From contig OZ251535.1 of the NCBI GenBank assembly GCA_965243165.1, positions 868,001 to 932,000 of the forward strand: a DNA stretch of 64,000 bases. Reading direction: 5' to 3'. The DNA comes from CATQHD01 sp965243165. Lineage in GTDB: Bacteria; Actinomycetota; Acidimicrobiia; Spongiisociales; Spongiisociaceae. Within the stretch, counting starts at the first letter, position 1. Each line of letters opens with the position of its first letter. This document shows, in pieces, positions 25,758 to 34,594 of the stretch. Under the pieces are notes generated by a model, which was given only the letters and a program-made list of their open reading frames with translations, did no database searches and was not told where the DNA came from. The position numbers and the translations under genes are program-made.

Positions 25758-26891
25758 ATGAGATTCATCGGAACGGCAAGGAGCGCCGCCTTGGCGGCGG
25801 TCGTGCTGGCGTTCGGCTTGGCGGCCGCGGCCTGCGGCGGCGGGGATGGAGGGACGACCACCACCCGGGCGCCTACGACCACCGCTGCGCCGGCGGTTAC
25901 CGAAGCCCCGGCGGACACCGCGGCGGAGATGACCGAGGCAACCATGGCCGAAATGCCGGAACCCACCTCGCTGGACATCGCCATGATCCTGCTCGGGGTG
26001 AAGGAAGAACCGTGGTACGCCACGTTGATAGACAGCATCAACCGGGCCATCGACGCCCGGCCTCACGATCTCGACCTCACGCTGGAGGTGATCGAGAACA
26101 TCGCCTACGCCGACGGCGAGCGGGTGATACGCGATCTCGCCGCTTCCGGGGAGTACGAGATGATCATCGCCCACAGCACCTACTCGGATGCGATCGATGC
26201 GGTCAACGACGACTACCCCGACATCGCCTTCGTGTTCTCCGGATCGGGGAACGATCCGGTCGGCGGCAACGGTTATTGGCTGGACGTTTTCATCCACGAG
26301 CCCGCCTACCTGGCCGGAATCGTGGCGGGCATGATGACCGAGACCAACCAGATCAGCGCGGTGGCCGCCTTCCCGTTCCCCAACGTGAACGGTCCGCTCA
26401 ACGCCTGGGTCGCCGGCGCCCGGTCGGTGAACCCCGACATCGAGGCCTCGGTTACCTACATCGAGAGCTGGTTCGACCCGGCCACGGCCAAGGAATCGGC
26501 CGCCGCGCAGATAGCGGCCGGCTCCGACATGGTCTACGCCGAGCGCTTCGGCCCGTTCGAGGCGGTCCAGGAGGCGGACGGGGTTCTAGCCTTCGGGCAC
26601 TTCTCCGACCAGGTGACCTTCGCCCCCGACGTGGTGCTCACCGGCCCGATCGCCCTGTGGGACCCGGCGTTCATGACCGTCGTCGACGCGTGGTGGGCGT
26701 ACATGACAGAAGGGACACCCTACGACGCTCCGACGGAGCGCATCATCTACTACATGGCGGACGGCGGGTCGGACATCGGGACTCTGAGCGATTTGATCCC
26801 AGAAGACGTGAAGGCGGCGGTGGCGGACGCCCGCGCCCAGATCCTCAGCGGTGAGCTGGAGGTCGAGTTCGACGAAAGCCCGATCGAGTGA
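25758..26891 (+). CDS. BMP-family ABC transporter substrate-binding lipoprotein (copy 2)
   Basis: Encodes 377 aa: signal and lipobox (FGLAAAAC, Cys near residue 30), a Gly/Thr/Ala linker, then the BMP fold with IAMILLGVKEEPWYATLID, the phrase YIESWFDPATAKES and a TGPIALWDPAFM segment. In this copy the typical NQA after the first strand is replaced by Glu-Glu-Pro-Trp, so the pocket probably differs from that of copy 1. GGGAGGAGGAACG precedes ATG. First gene of a second complete importer operon. Confidence 0.9.
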   Translation: MRFIGTARSAALAAVVLAFGLAAAACGGGDGGTTTTRAPTTTAAPAVTEAPADTAAEMTEATMAEMPEPTSLDIAMILLGVKEEPWYATLIDSINRAIDARPHDLDLTLEVIENIAYADGERVIRDLAASGEYEMIIAHSTYSDAIDAVNDDYPDIAFVFSGSGNDPVGGNGYWLDVFIHEPAYLAGIVAGMMTETNQISAVAAFPFPNVNGPLNAWVAGARSVNPDIEASVTYIESWFDPATAKESAAAQIAAGSDMVYAERFGPFEAVQEADGVLAFGHFSDQVTFAPDVVLTGPIALWDPAFMTVVDAWWAYMTEGTPYDAPTERIIYYMADGGSDIGTLSDLIPEDVKAAVADARAQILSGELEVEFDESPIE

Positions 26892-26984
26892 CCCGCCCGC
26901 TGGAGCGGACAACGAAGGAAGCACCCCGCCGGGCCGGTTGCGGGGGCTTCCGGTTGCCCGGCGCGTGACGGAGCCGCGGCGCCG

Positions 26985-28577
26985 ATGACCGGGGAACCGG
27001 ACACCGGCGGCGTGATCCTCCGGGTCGACCGGGTGTCCAAGCGCTTCCCCGGCGTCTTGGCCAACGATGCGGTCAGCGTGGACATAGCGCAGGGGGAGAT
27101 CCACTGCCTGCTGGGGGAGAACGGCGCCGGCAAGACCACTTTGGCGGACATCCTCTACGGGGTTCACCGGCCCGACGAAGGGGAGCTGTACCTGAAGGGC
27201 AAACCTCTGGTGATGTCGTCCCCGAAGGACGCCATCGGGGCCGGGATCGGGATGGTTCACCAGCACTTCGAGTTCGTGCCTCCGATGTCGGTCATAGAGA
27301 ACGTGATCATCGGCGCCCATGCCAAACAGTGGCTCGATATGGGCGGGGCGCGCCGCCGACTGCAGGAGCTGTTCGACGCCTACGATGTGCGCATCGATCC
27401 GGATGCGGAGGTGGGCCGGATGTCGGTGGGCGAGCAACAGTGGATCGAGATATTCAAGAACCTCTACTTCGGGCTCGAGATACTGATCCTCGACGAGCCG
27501 ACCGCCGTGCTCACACCCCAGGGGGTCGAGCAGCTCTTCCGCATCCTGCGGCGGATGAGGGACGACGGGTTGACCGTAATCCTCATCACCCACAAGCTCA
27601 ACGAGGTGATGGAAATATCCGACCGGGTTACCGTACTCCGGGGGGGCAGGGTGGTGGACACGGTCCACACCGCGGATGTGACCCGCCAAGATCTCGCTCG
27701 GATGATGGTGGGGCGGGATGTAGTGCTCACCGTCGAGAACGAAGGGGGAACTCCGGGCGAACTGCTTCTCGAAGTGGACGGCGTCCATATGGAGAGCGAA
27801 TCGGGCCGCGGGTCGCTAGAGGGCTTGTCGCTGACCGTTAGGGAGGGTGAGATCGTCGGGGTGGCCGGAGTGTCCGGCAACGGCCAGAACGCTCTGTTCG
27901 ACGCCTTGGTGGGGGTCAGCCGGCCAGAGTCCGGGGACATCAGGTTGAGCGGCCGATCGATCGCCGGGCTGTCCGCCCGACAGATCGCTTCTTTGGGGGT
28001 GGCCGGTGTTCCGGGAGACCGGATACGCCAAGGTCTCGTGATGGACTTCCGAGTCAAGGAGAACCTTATCCTCGGGCGTCACCGGTCGAAGCCTTACGCC
28101 TCTTGGGGGCTGTTGCGGCGCCGCCCGGTCGACGACTTCGCCGAGCGGTCGATAGACGAGTTCGAGATCATGACCCCTTCCGCCGCCCACGTAACCCGGA
28201 CCCTATCGGGCGGCAACCTGCAGAAGGTCATCATGGCCAGGGAGCTGTCGCAGTCGCCCAAGCTGTTGGTGGTACACCAGCCCACTCGGGGCCTCGACAT
28301 CGGCGCCGCCGAGTATGTGCGCCGTCGGTTGATGCAGGAGCGGGACAAAGGAGCGGGAGTGCTTCTGATGTCCGAGGATCTCGATGAGATATTCAACCTC
28401 TCCGACCGGATCGTCGTCATATACGAGGGACGGATCATGGCCGAGACTCGCACCGGTGACACGGAACTCGAAGAGGTCGGCCTCTGGATGGCGGGCATTT
28501 CATCCGAGCCGGCCTCCGCCGGATCAGGTCGGGTGTCCAGCAATGGAGCGGGCGTCGAGGGAGCGGAGGGCGAGTGA
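26985..28577 (+). CDS. ABC transporter ATPase with two nucleotide-binding domains (copy 2)
   Basis: Encodes 530 aa. Domain 1: Walker A GENGAGKTT, signature MSVGEQQW, Walker B ILILDEPTAVL. Domain 2: degenerate Walker A (GVSGNGQNAL), signature LSGGNLQK, altered Walker B (LLVVHQPTRGLD) as usual for the family. A Gly/Ser-rich tail of about 25 residues follows. It energises copy 2 of the BMP importer. Its TGA overlaps the GTG of the next gene. The 93 bp between lipoprotein and this gene hold no clear hairpin. Confidence 0.93.
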   Translation: MTGEPDTGGVILRVDRVSKRFPGVLANDAVSVDIAQGEIHCLLGENGAGKTTLADILYGVHRPDEGELYLKGKPLVMSSPKDAIGAGIGMVHQHFEFVPPMSVIENVIIGAHAKQWLDMGGARRRLQELFDAYDVRIDPDAEVGRMSVGEQQWIEIFKNLYFGLEILILDEPTAVLTPQGVEQLFRILRRMRDDGLTVILITHKLNEVMEISDRVTVLRGGRVVDTVHTADVTRQDLARMMVGRDVVLTVENEGGTPGELLLEVDGVHMESESGRGSLEGLSLTVREGEIVGVAGVSGNGQNALFDALVGVSRPESGDIRLSGRSIAGLSARQIASLGVAGVPGDRIRQGLVMDFRVKENLILGRHRSKPYASWGLLRRRPVDDFAERSIDEFEIMTPSAAHVTRTLSGGNLQKVIMARELSQSPKLLVVHQPTRGLDIGAAEYVRRRLMQERDKGAGVLLMSEDLDEIFNLSDRIVVIYEGRIMAETRTGDTELEEVGLWMAGISSEPASAGSGRVSSNGAGVEGAEGE

Positions 28578-29707
28578 GCGACCCGGCGCCGTCCAAGCAA
28601 CCGCCGCTCTGGTCCATGCTGATGCAGCCGGGCGCGGGTTGGCGCTTCGAGCGGCGCCTCTATACCGGTCCGCTTCGGGAGTTCGCCGCGGTGGTCATCG
28701 CCGTCTGTCTTTCGGTGATCGCGGGCGGTCTGCTCGTGGCCGTGGCGGGCGCCGGCGTGTTCGATGCCTTCCGCGCCATGTACGACGGGGCCTTCGGCAC
28801 CATGGATTCGGCGCTCGAGACCATGGTGCAGTCCACCCCCCTGATCATGACCGGTTTGGCGGCGGCTGTCGCCTTCCGGGCTTCGATCTGGAACATCGGC
28901 GGGGAGGGCCAGCTCATCGCCGGGATGGCGGGCGCCTGGTGGGTTTCTGATCTGCTGGCCGATCTGCCTTCCGCGCCCCTGCTCTTCGTACTCATGTTCA
29001 TGGGCGCGTCCCTCGCCGGCGCCCTTTGGGCGTCGGTCGCCAGCGTGCTGAAGGCGTTGTTCGACACCAATGAGATCCTGACCACCGTGATGCTCAATTT
29101 CGTCATCTTGAGAATTCTGTCCTGGTTGCTGGCCGGCCCGTGGAAGTCGCCCGACACCCACTACCCCCAGACCGAGCGGATGGCGGACCACACCTTCCTG
29201 CCCAGGTTTGTCGAGGGCAACCGGCTCCATTGGGGGTTCGCCGCGGCGGTGCTGACCGCTGTCTTGGTGTATTTCATCCTGCGCAAGACCCCGCTCGGTT
29301 ACGAGATAAGGGGGCTGGGCGCCAACCCGGTCGCCTCCCGATACAAGGGTACCAATGTGGGTCTGATGATCATCGTCGTGATGGCGATCAGCGGCGCGAT
29401 CGCCGGGTTGGGCGGGGCAGGCGAGTTGCTGGGGCTCCATCACCGGCTCCAGTTGGACATCCTAGAAACCGGGGCGGGGTTCACCGGCATCATCATCGCC
29501 TTGGTGGCGCGGCTCCACCCGATCGGGGTAGTGGTAACCGCCGTCGCTTTCGGGGCGTTGATCAACAGTTCGACCGCGGTGCAGGTAGAGACCGGCATCC
29601 CGGCCGCCTTGGTGCAGGTTATTCAAGGGGTCACTCTGGTCATGGTGCTGCTGGCGGCGGTGGCCGCCCGATATCGGATAGTGAGGACGGCGGTGCGCCA
29701 TGAGTGA
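28574..29707 (+). CDS. BMP-type ABC transporter permease 1 (copy 2)
   Basis: Encodes 377 aa from GTG 28,574 overlapping the previous stop. The signature FRASIWNIGGEGQLIAGM is present near residue 100 and GAGFTGIIIALVARLHPIG near residue 300; about nine hydrophobic helices. Orthologous in position to the permease at 5,730. A cytoplasmic N-terminus of about 35 residues precedes the first helix. Confidence 0.92.
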   Translation: MSDPAPSKQPPLWSMLMQPGAGWRFERRLYTGPLREFAAVVIAVCLSVIAGGLLVAVAGAGVFDAFRAMYDGAFGTMDSALETMVQSTPLIMTGLAAAVAFRASIWNIGGEGQLIAGMAGAWWVSDLLADLPSAPLLFVLMFMGASLAGALWASVASVLKALFDTNEILTTVMLNFVILRILSWLLAGPWKSPDTHYPQTERMADHTFLPRFVEGNRLHWGFAAAVLTAVLVYFILRKTPLGYEIRGLGANPVASRYKGTNVGLMIIVVMAISGAIAGLGGAGELLGLHHRLQLDILETGAGFTGIIIALVARLHPIGVVVTAVAFGALINSSTAVQVETGIPAALVQVIQGVTLVMVLLAAVAARYRIVRTAVRHE

Positions 29708-30713
29708 GATACTGACCCATCTATTCACTCCGGCCGTATTCATTGGTATCCTGGTCAGCGCCGTGCGCATCGCCACCCCGTTGCTCTTGGCCGCGTTGGG
29801 TGAGATGGTGTCAGAGAACAGCGGAATCCTCAACCTGAGCATCGAAGGAACCATGACCCTGGGCGCCTTCGCCGGTTTCATCACGATGGACTGGTACAGC
29901 AGCTATAGCAACGCCGGGGGCGGCGACGTCGACCAGGGCCTGTGGTTCGGTTTGCTGGCGGCGGTGATAATCGGGGTGTTGTTCTCGCTCATCATGGCCT
30001 TCATGGCGGTAACCGTGAAGGTGAACCAGATAGTCGCCGGACTCGCTCTGAACATCCTCGGCCTCGGCTTGGCTTTCTTCTGGTTCAGGATCGCCTTCGA
30101 GTCCGGCTCCAGCCTCAATATTCCCACCGTCCCCACTTTCGACACCGCGGCCATCCCGGGTCTGTCCCGGATTCCGGTGGTGGGCGAGGCCCTGTTCGAC
30201 CAGCACTGGTTGACCTACTTCGCGTTCCTGATGGTTCCGGTGGTGTGGTTGGTGCTCACCAAAACCAGGTATGGGCTCGAGCTGCGCAGCATCGGACACA
30301 ATCCGGAGGCTTGCGACATGCGGGGGATCAACATCGTTCCCCGCCAGTATGCGGCGGTGCTCTTCGGCGGGGCCATGGCCGCCTTGGGGGGCGTGTTCCT
30401 GTCGCTGGCCTCCACCGGGATGTTCTTCCCGCAGATCGCGGCCTCACGCGGTTGGATCGCGCTGGCGATCGTGATCTTCGGCAACTGGCGCGCCTCCTGG
30501 ATACTCTGGGGGTCGCTCTTCTTCGGGTTGATCGACGCCCTGCAGCTCTCCCTCCAGGCGACGGAAGGCTTGAGCCTGCCTTTGATCGGCGACGACTATC
30601 AGGTCTTCTTGGCCCTCCCCTTCGTGCTCACGATCGTTGCTCTGGTGCTCAACCGGAGCCGTTCCCGCTCCCCGCTCTCGCTCGCCATTCCCTACCACCG
30701 CGGCGAGCGTTGA
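29700..30713 (+). CDS. BMP-type ABC transporter permease 2 (copy 2)
   Basis: Encodes 337 aa, overlapping the previous gene by 8 bp. LLAALGEMVSENSGILNLSI is the NupQ-type signature; the loop KTRYGLELRSIGHNPEACDM and helix GWIALAIVIFGNW match copy 1 (GWIAFALVIFAGW). It contains an extra periplasmic stretch of about 10 residues (SSYSNAGGGDVDQG) absent from copy 1. Last gene of the importer; the next gene starts 76 bp later behind its own promoter. Confidence 0.92.
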   Translation: MSEILTHLFTPAVFIGILVSAVRIATPLLLAALGEMVSENSGILNLSIEGTMTLGAFAGFITMDWYSSYSNAGGGDVDQGLWFGLLAAVIIGVLFSLIMAFMAVTVKVNQIVAGLALNILGLGLAFFWFRIAFESGSSLNIPTVPTFDTAAIPGLSRIPVVGEALFDQHWLTYFAFLMVPVVWLVLTKTRYGLELRSIGHNPEACDMRGINIVPRQYAAVLFGGAMAALGGVFLSLASTGMFFPQIAASRGWIALAIVIFGNWRASWILWGSLFFGLIDALQLSLQATEGLSLPLIGDDYQVFLALPFVLTIVALVLNRSRSRSPLSLAIPYHRGER

Positions 30714-30743
30714 CAAAGCCGTGTAGTATTGATATGCTCAATA
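30710..30743 (+). promoter_or_regulatory. Promoter TTGACA-N17-TATGCT overlapped by dyad TATTGATATGCTCAATA (site 2)
   Basis: A perfect -35 hexamer (30,710-30,715), 17-bp spacer and TATGCT (30,733-30,738). The -10 sits inside a 17-bp dyad (30,727-30,743) whose arms TATTGA/TCAATA are perfectly inverted. The start codon of the molybdenum hydroxylase is 46 bp downstream. The layout is that of a repressed promoter; the -35 also overlaps the end of the upstream permease gene. Confidence 0.65.
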
Positions 30744-30789
30744 AGTCGGCGCCGCCCATGATGCAACGGAGACGGAGGTACAACAGCCA

Positions 30790-33216
30790 ATGACCGCAGC
30801 AGAGGTCAAGGGGATCAACCCGATGGTCCAGCACCGGGCCGGCCACATCGGGCGGGCCCTGCCCCGCCGGGAGGACCGGTCCCCCCTGATCGGGCGGGAG
30901 CGTTACATAGCCGATCTGAAGCTCCCCGGCATGCTCGAGGTCGCCTTCGTCCGCAGTCCGGAGGCCCACGCCCTCATCCGCTCCATCAACGCCGGCCCCG
31001 CCCTCGCCCTGCCCGGTGTGCACGCCGTCTACACCGCCGCCGACCTGGCGGAGGTGGCTTCGTTCCCCCACACCATCCAATACATCCGGCCGGTCGATCA
31101 GCGCCCCTTGGCCGAGGACCGGGTCCGCTACGTCGGATCGCCCTACGCGGCGGTGGTGGCCGCCGACCGCTACACCGCCGAAGACGCCGCCGCTCTGGTG
31201 TCCGCCTCGACCGAGTTCGAAGTCCTTCCCGCTGTCGCCAGCCTCGACCAGGCGCTGGCCGAGGACGCCCCGAAGCTCTACGACTCCTGGCCCGACAACC
31301 GGCTGGTCGATTTCCCCGCCGAGAAGCCTGAAGTGGTCAGAGCCTTCGAAGAGGCAGACCACGTCTTTGCCGAGACCTACGTGAGCCAGCGCCAGACCGG
31401 ACTGCCGTTGGAGTGCCGGGGGGTGGTCGCCGAGGACGCGGGCGGACAGCTGACCGTGTGGTCGTCGACGCAGAGCCCCCACATAGTCCGCAGCACCCTC
31501 GCCATGATGTTGGGGGTGCCCGAGCCGCAGATCAGGGTGATCCTCCCGGCGATGGGCGGCGGTTTCGGCGCCAAGACCCATCAGTATCCGGAAGACATAG
31601 TGATGGCTTGGATCGCCCGGAGGCTGGGCCGCCCGGTCCGCTGGATAGAGGACCGTTTCGAGAACCTCGTCTCGACGGTGCACGCCCGGGACCAGCGCCA
31701 CGACGTCGAGGTCGCCTACGACGGCGACGGAACCATCCGGGCCGTCCGCTGCACCGCCTACTGCGACGTGGGGTCGGGCGAGATCTACATGCCCGGGACC
31801 GCCCCGGTGTTCGTCACCGCCGGCTGCATCACGGGGGGCTACGACTTCCCCAACATGGAGGTGCGCCCGGTCTGCGTGGTTACCAACAAGACCCCGAGCG
31901 GCGCCTACCGGGGTTTCGGGGTGCCGGAGGGGATGTTCGTCATGGAGAGGGTCATCGACCGGGTGGCCCGCCTCACCGGGGCCGACCGAGTGGAGCTGCG
32001 CCGCCGCATGATCCTGCAAGAAGACCAGATGCCCTACATCATGCACGGCGGCGGGAAGGTGGATTCCGGGTCCCACGCCAAGGGCTTCGAGCGGGCGGTC
32101 GAGTACATCGAGGAGGCCCTGGCCCGGGTGAAGGCCCGCTACGCCGATGACCCCGACGTCCGGGTGGGCGTCGGCTACAACAACTACGTCGAGCCCACCA
32201 CCCCCACCTATCACCTCACCACCGGCCACTGGGCCGGTTACGACTCGGCCACCGTCCGGGTCGATCCGGACGGCGCCGTCCGGGTGGCCCTGGGCAACAC
32301 GGATCTCGGCCAGGGCCCCGCCACCATCGCCGCCCAGCTGGCCGCCGAGGCGCTGGGGGTCGACCCCGGCGATGTAACGGTGTTCATGGGCGACACCGAC
32401 CGGGCCCCCTACGGGCTGGGCGCCTGGGGCAGCCGCGGCGCGGTGGTGACGACCGGTTCCATCCTCATGGCGGCCGACCGGGTGCTGGTCAAGGCGCGGG
32501 AAATCGCCGCCCACATGCTCGAGGCGTCCGCAGACGACGTGATGCTCGCCGAGGGGGAGTTCCACGTGGCCGGAAGCGCCGAGCCCAAGGTCGGTTGGGC
32601 CGAGGTGGCAACCGCCGCCTGGATACGCACCGTCGACCTTCCCCGGGGGATGGAACCCGGTTTGGAGATGTCGGGCTATTTCGAGCCGCCCGACCTGGAG
32701 CACCTGCCCGGCGCCGACGGCAAGGTCAACGCCGCGGCCACTTGGTCGAACGGCGCCCACGCCGGGGTGGTGAGCGTGCGGATCAGCACCGGGGAGGTCC
32801 GCATCGAGGACTACGTCGTGGTGCACGACTGCGGGACGATGCTGAACCCGATGCTCATCGACGGCCAGGTGCACGGCGCCGTCGCCCAAGGGATCGCCGG
32901 GGCCATGTACGAACACTTCCAGTACGACCCCGAGACCGCCCGGCCCCTGTTCGCCTCCTTCATGGAGTATCTGTACCCCACCTGCTCGGAGGTGCCGGAG
33001 ATCACCGTCGAGCACTTCGAGACCCCCGCCCCCGAACAGCCGCTCGGCGTCAAGGGCTGCGGCGAGGGGGGGACCATCGGTCCGCCCGCGGTGATCGCCG
33101 GGGCGGTGTCCGACGCCCTGTCCGACCTGGGGGTCGACCTCACCGCTACGCCGGTCACGCCCGACGCGGTCCGCCGCGCCGTCCGAGAGGCGGCCGCCCG
33201 CGGAGCCCGCGCATGA
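30790..33216 (+). CDS. Molybdenum hydroxylase large subunit (xanthine dehydrogenase/CoxL family)
   Basis: Encodes 808 aa, normal length. It has the family start (HIGRALPRREDRSPLIGRER), the cofactor-binding MGGGFGAKTHQYPED and the loop SGAYRGFGVPEGMFVMERV, and ends with LGVKGCGEGGTIGPPAV, whose Glu is the expected catalytic base. The loop reads AYRGFG rather than the AYRCSFR of true (form I) CO dehydrogenase, so it more likely hydroxylates an N-heterocycle or aldehyde. It is first of a large-medium-small operon, coupled by a 4-bp overlap to the FAD subunit, with a Rieske gene following. Confidence 0.93.
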   Translation: MTAAEVKGINPMVQHRAGHIGRALPRREDRSPLIGRERYIADLKLPGMLEVAFVRSPEAHALIRSINAGPALALPGVHAVYTAADLAEVASFPHTIQYIRPVDQRPLAEDRVRYVGSPYAAVVAADRYTAEDAAALVSASTEFEVLPAVASLDQALAEDAPKLYDSWPDNRLVDFPAEKPEVVRAFEEADHVFAETYVSQRQTGLPLECRGVVAEDAGGQLTVWSSTQSPHIVRSTLAMMLGVPEPQIRVILPAMGGGFGAKTHQYPEDIVMAWIARRLGRPVRWIEDRFENLVSTVHARDQRHDVEVAYDGDGTIRAVRCTAYCDVGSGEIYMPGTAPVFVTAGCITGGYDFPNMEVRPVCVVTNKTPSGAYRGFGVPEGMFVMERVIDRVARLTGADRVELRRRMILQEDQMPYIMHGGGKVDSGSHAKGFERAVEYIEEALARVKARYADDPDVRVGVGYNNYVEPTTPTYHLTTGHWAGYDSATVRVDPDGAVRVALGNTDLGQGPATIAAQLAAEALGVDPGDVTVFMGDTDRAPYGLGAWGSRGAVVTTGSILMAADRVLVKAREIAAHMLEASADDVMLAEGEFHVAGSAEPKVGWAEVATAAWIRTVDLPRGMEPGLEMSGYFEPPDLEHLPGADGKVNAAATWSNGAHAGVVSVRISTGEVRIEDYVVVHDCGTMLNPMLIDGQVHGAVAQGIAGAMYEHFQYDPETARPLFASFMEYLYPTCSEVPEITVEHFETPAPEQPLGVKGCGEGGTIGPPAVIAGAVSDALSDLGVDLTATPVTPDAVRRAVREAAARGARA

Positions 33217-34085
33217 AGCCCGCCCCGTTCGACTACTGCCGGCCCGCCTCGCTGGACGAGGCGGTCGAGGCCTTGTCCTCCTCCGATTCGGCGAAGGTGC
33301 TCGCCGGCGGCCAGAGCCTGATCCCCTCCATGAACTTCCGCCTCTCCCAGCCCTCTCTCCTGGTCGACATCCGGCGGGTCGAGGGCCTCGGCGCCTTGGA
33401 GGCCGGCCCGGGCGGGGTTTCGATAGGTGCCTCCGTTACCCAGAGCCGGGTCGCGAGCTCCAGCGAGGTGTACGCGGCGGCCCCCGGCCTGCGCCGGGCC
33501 CTGCGCTTCGTGGGGCACCTCCAGATCAGGAACCGCGGGACGGTCTGCGGCAGCCTCGCCCACGCCGACCCCGCCGCCGAGCTCCCCGCCCTGGCTGCGG
33601 CGTGCAGCGCCCGGCTCACCATCCGGGGCCCGAAGGGGGAGCGGACGGCGGAAGCGGACGGTTTCTACCTGGGGCCCTACTGGGCGGACCTCGAGCCGTC
33701 CGAGATCATCACGGAAGTGCGCTTCCCCGCCGAGCCGCCGGGGTCGACAACGATGATCGACGAGATCGCCCGCCGGTCGGGCGACTTCGCCGTGGCCGGG
33801 CTGGCGGCCGTCTTCGACGCCGCGGACGGGGAGGTGATCGGGGCCCGCCTGGTCAGCTTCGGGGTCAGCGGCCGGCCCGGCCGGCTGGCCGCCGCCGAAG
33901 AGGCCGTCCGGGGTTTCCGCGCCGAGGCGGACGGCGAAGAACTGTACGGGGCGGCTTTCGAGGACGCCGCCGACGCAGTAGACGACATACACGCCTCGTC
34001 CGAATACCGCCGGGAGGCGCTGGGCGCCCTTGCGGTGAGGCTTGCCCGGGCGGCGGCGTCCAACGGCGGCGGAAAAGGGGTGTGA
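33213..34085 (+). CDS. FAD-binding medium subunit of molybdenum hydroxylase (CoxM-like)
   Basis: Encodes 290 aa from ATG 33,213 (MKPAPFDYCRPASLDEAVEA), overlapping the preceding stop by 4 bp. FAD contacts AGGQSLIPSMNFR and TVCGSLAHADPAAELP are present, and the C-terminal part ends DIHASSEYRREALGALAVR. It is collinear with the copy at 628-1,482. It carries electrons from the iron-sulfur subunit to the final acceptor. The stop shares one base with the next ATG. Confidence 0.93.
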   Translation: MKPAPFDYCRPASLDEAVEALSSSDSAKVLAGGQSLIPSMNFRLSQPSLLVDIRRVEGLGALEAGPGGVSIGASVTQSRVASSSEVYAAAPGLRRALRFVGHLQIRNRGTVCGSLAHADPAAELPALAAACSARLTIRGPKGERTAEADGFYLGPYWADLEPSEIITEVRFPAEPPGSTTMIDEIARRSGDFAVAGLAAVFDAADGEVIGARLVSFGVSGRPGRLAAAEEAVRGFRAEADGEELYGAAFEDAADAVDDIHASSEYRREALGALAVRLARAAASNGGGKGV

Positions 34086-34582
34086 TGGCTTCCGAACACG
34101 GTTCCCGCGAGGTCGACCTGACGGTCACGATCAACGGTGTGGAGATGAGCCGCCGGGTGCCCGCCCGCCTGCTGCTCTCCGACTTCATCCGCGACGAGGC
34201 CGGGCTCACCGGCACCCACGTCGGATGCGAACACGGGTACTGCGGGGCATGCACGGTGATCGTCGACGGTGCCGCCGTCCGCTCCTGCTCGACCTTGGCC
34301 GTCCAAGCCGACGGGAGCGCCGTGCGGACCGTGGAGGACCTGGCCCCGGGCGGCGAGCTCACCCCCATGCAGCAGGCCTTCCACGAAAACCACGCCATGC
34401 AGTGCGGTTTCTGCACCGCCGGTTTCCTGATGACGCTCGAAAGCGTCGACCCGGGCGATTATCAGACTCCCGAGGAGGTGGTCGAGCTGCTGTCGGGGAA
34501 CCTGTGCCGGTGCACGGGTTATCAGAACATCGTCAAGGCGGTCTGTTCGGTGTGGGGGGTCGAAGGCCGGAACAACGGATAG
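34085..34582 (+). CDS. [2Fe-2S] subunit of molybdenum hydroxylase (CoxS-like)
   Basis: Encodes 165 aa from ATG 34,085 (TGATG overlap). Both [2Fe-2S] clusters are complete: GCEHGYCGACT plus RSC, and QCGFCTAGFLMT plus CRCTGYQNI. Same length as the paralogue at 134-631. Only 12 bp separate it from the Rieske gene, so enzyme and oxygenase are probably co-transcribed. Confidence 0.93.
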   Translation: MASEHGSREVDLTVTINGVEMSRRVPARLLLSDFIRDEAGLTGTHVGCEHGYCGACTVIVDGAAVRSCSTLAVQADGSAVRTVEDLAPGGELTPMQQAFHENHAMQCGFCTAGFLMTLESVDPGDYQTPEEVVELLSGNLCRCTGYQNIVKAVCSVWGVEGRNNG

Positions 34583-34594
34583 GAGGCCGCCCGG

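Noticed and set aside
30790..34582. Labelling the molybdenum enzyme as aerobic CO dehydrogenase
   Set aside because: The loop lacks the AYRCSFR motif and no cox accessory genes are nearby.
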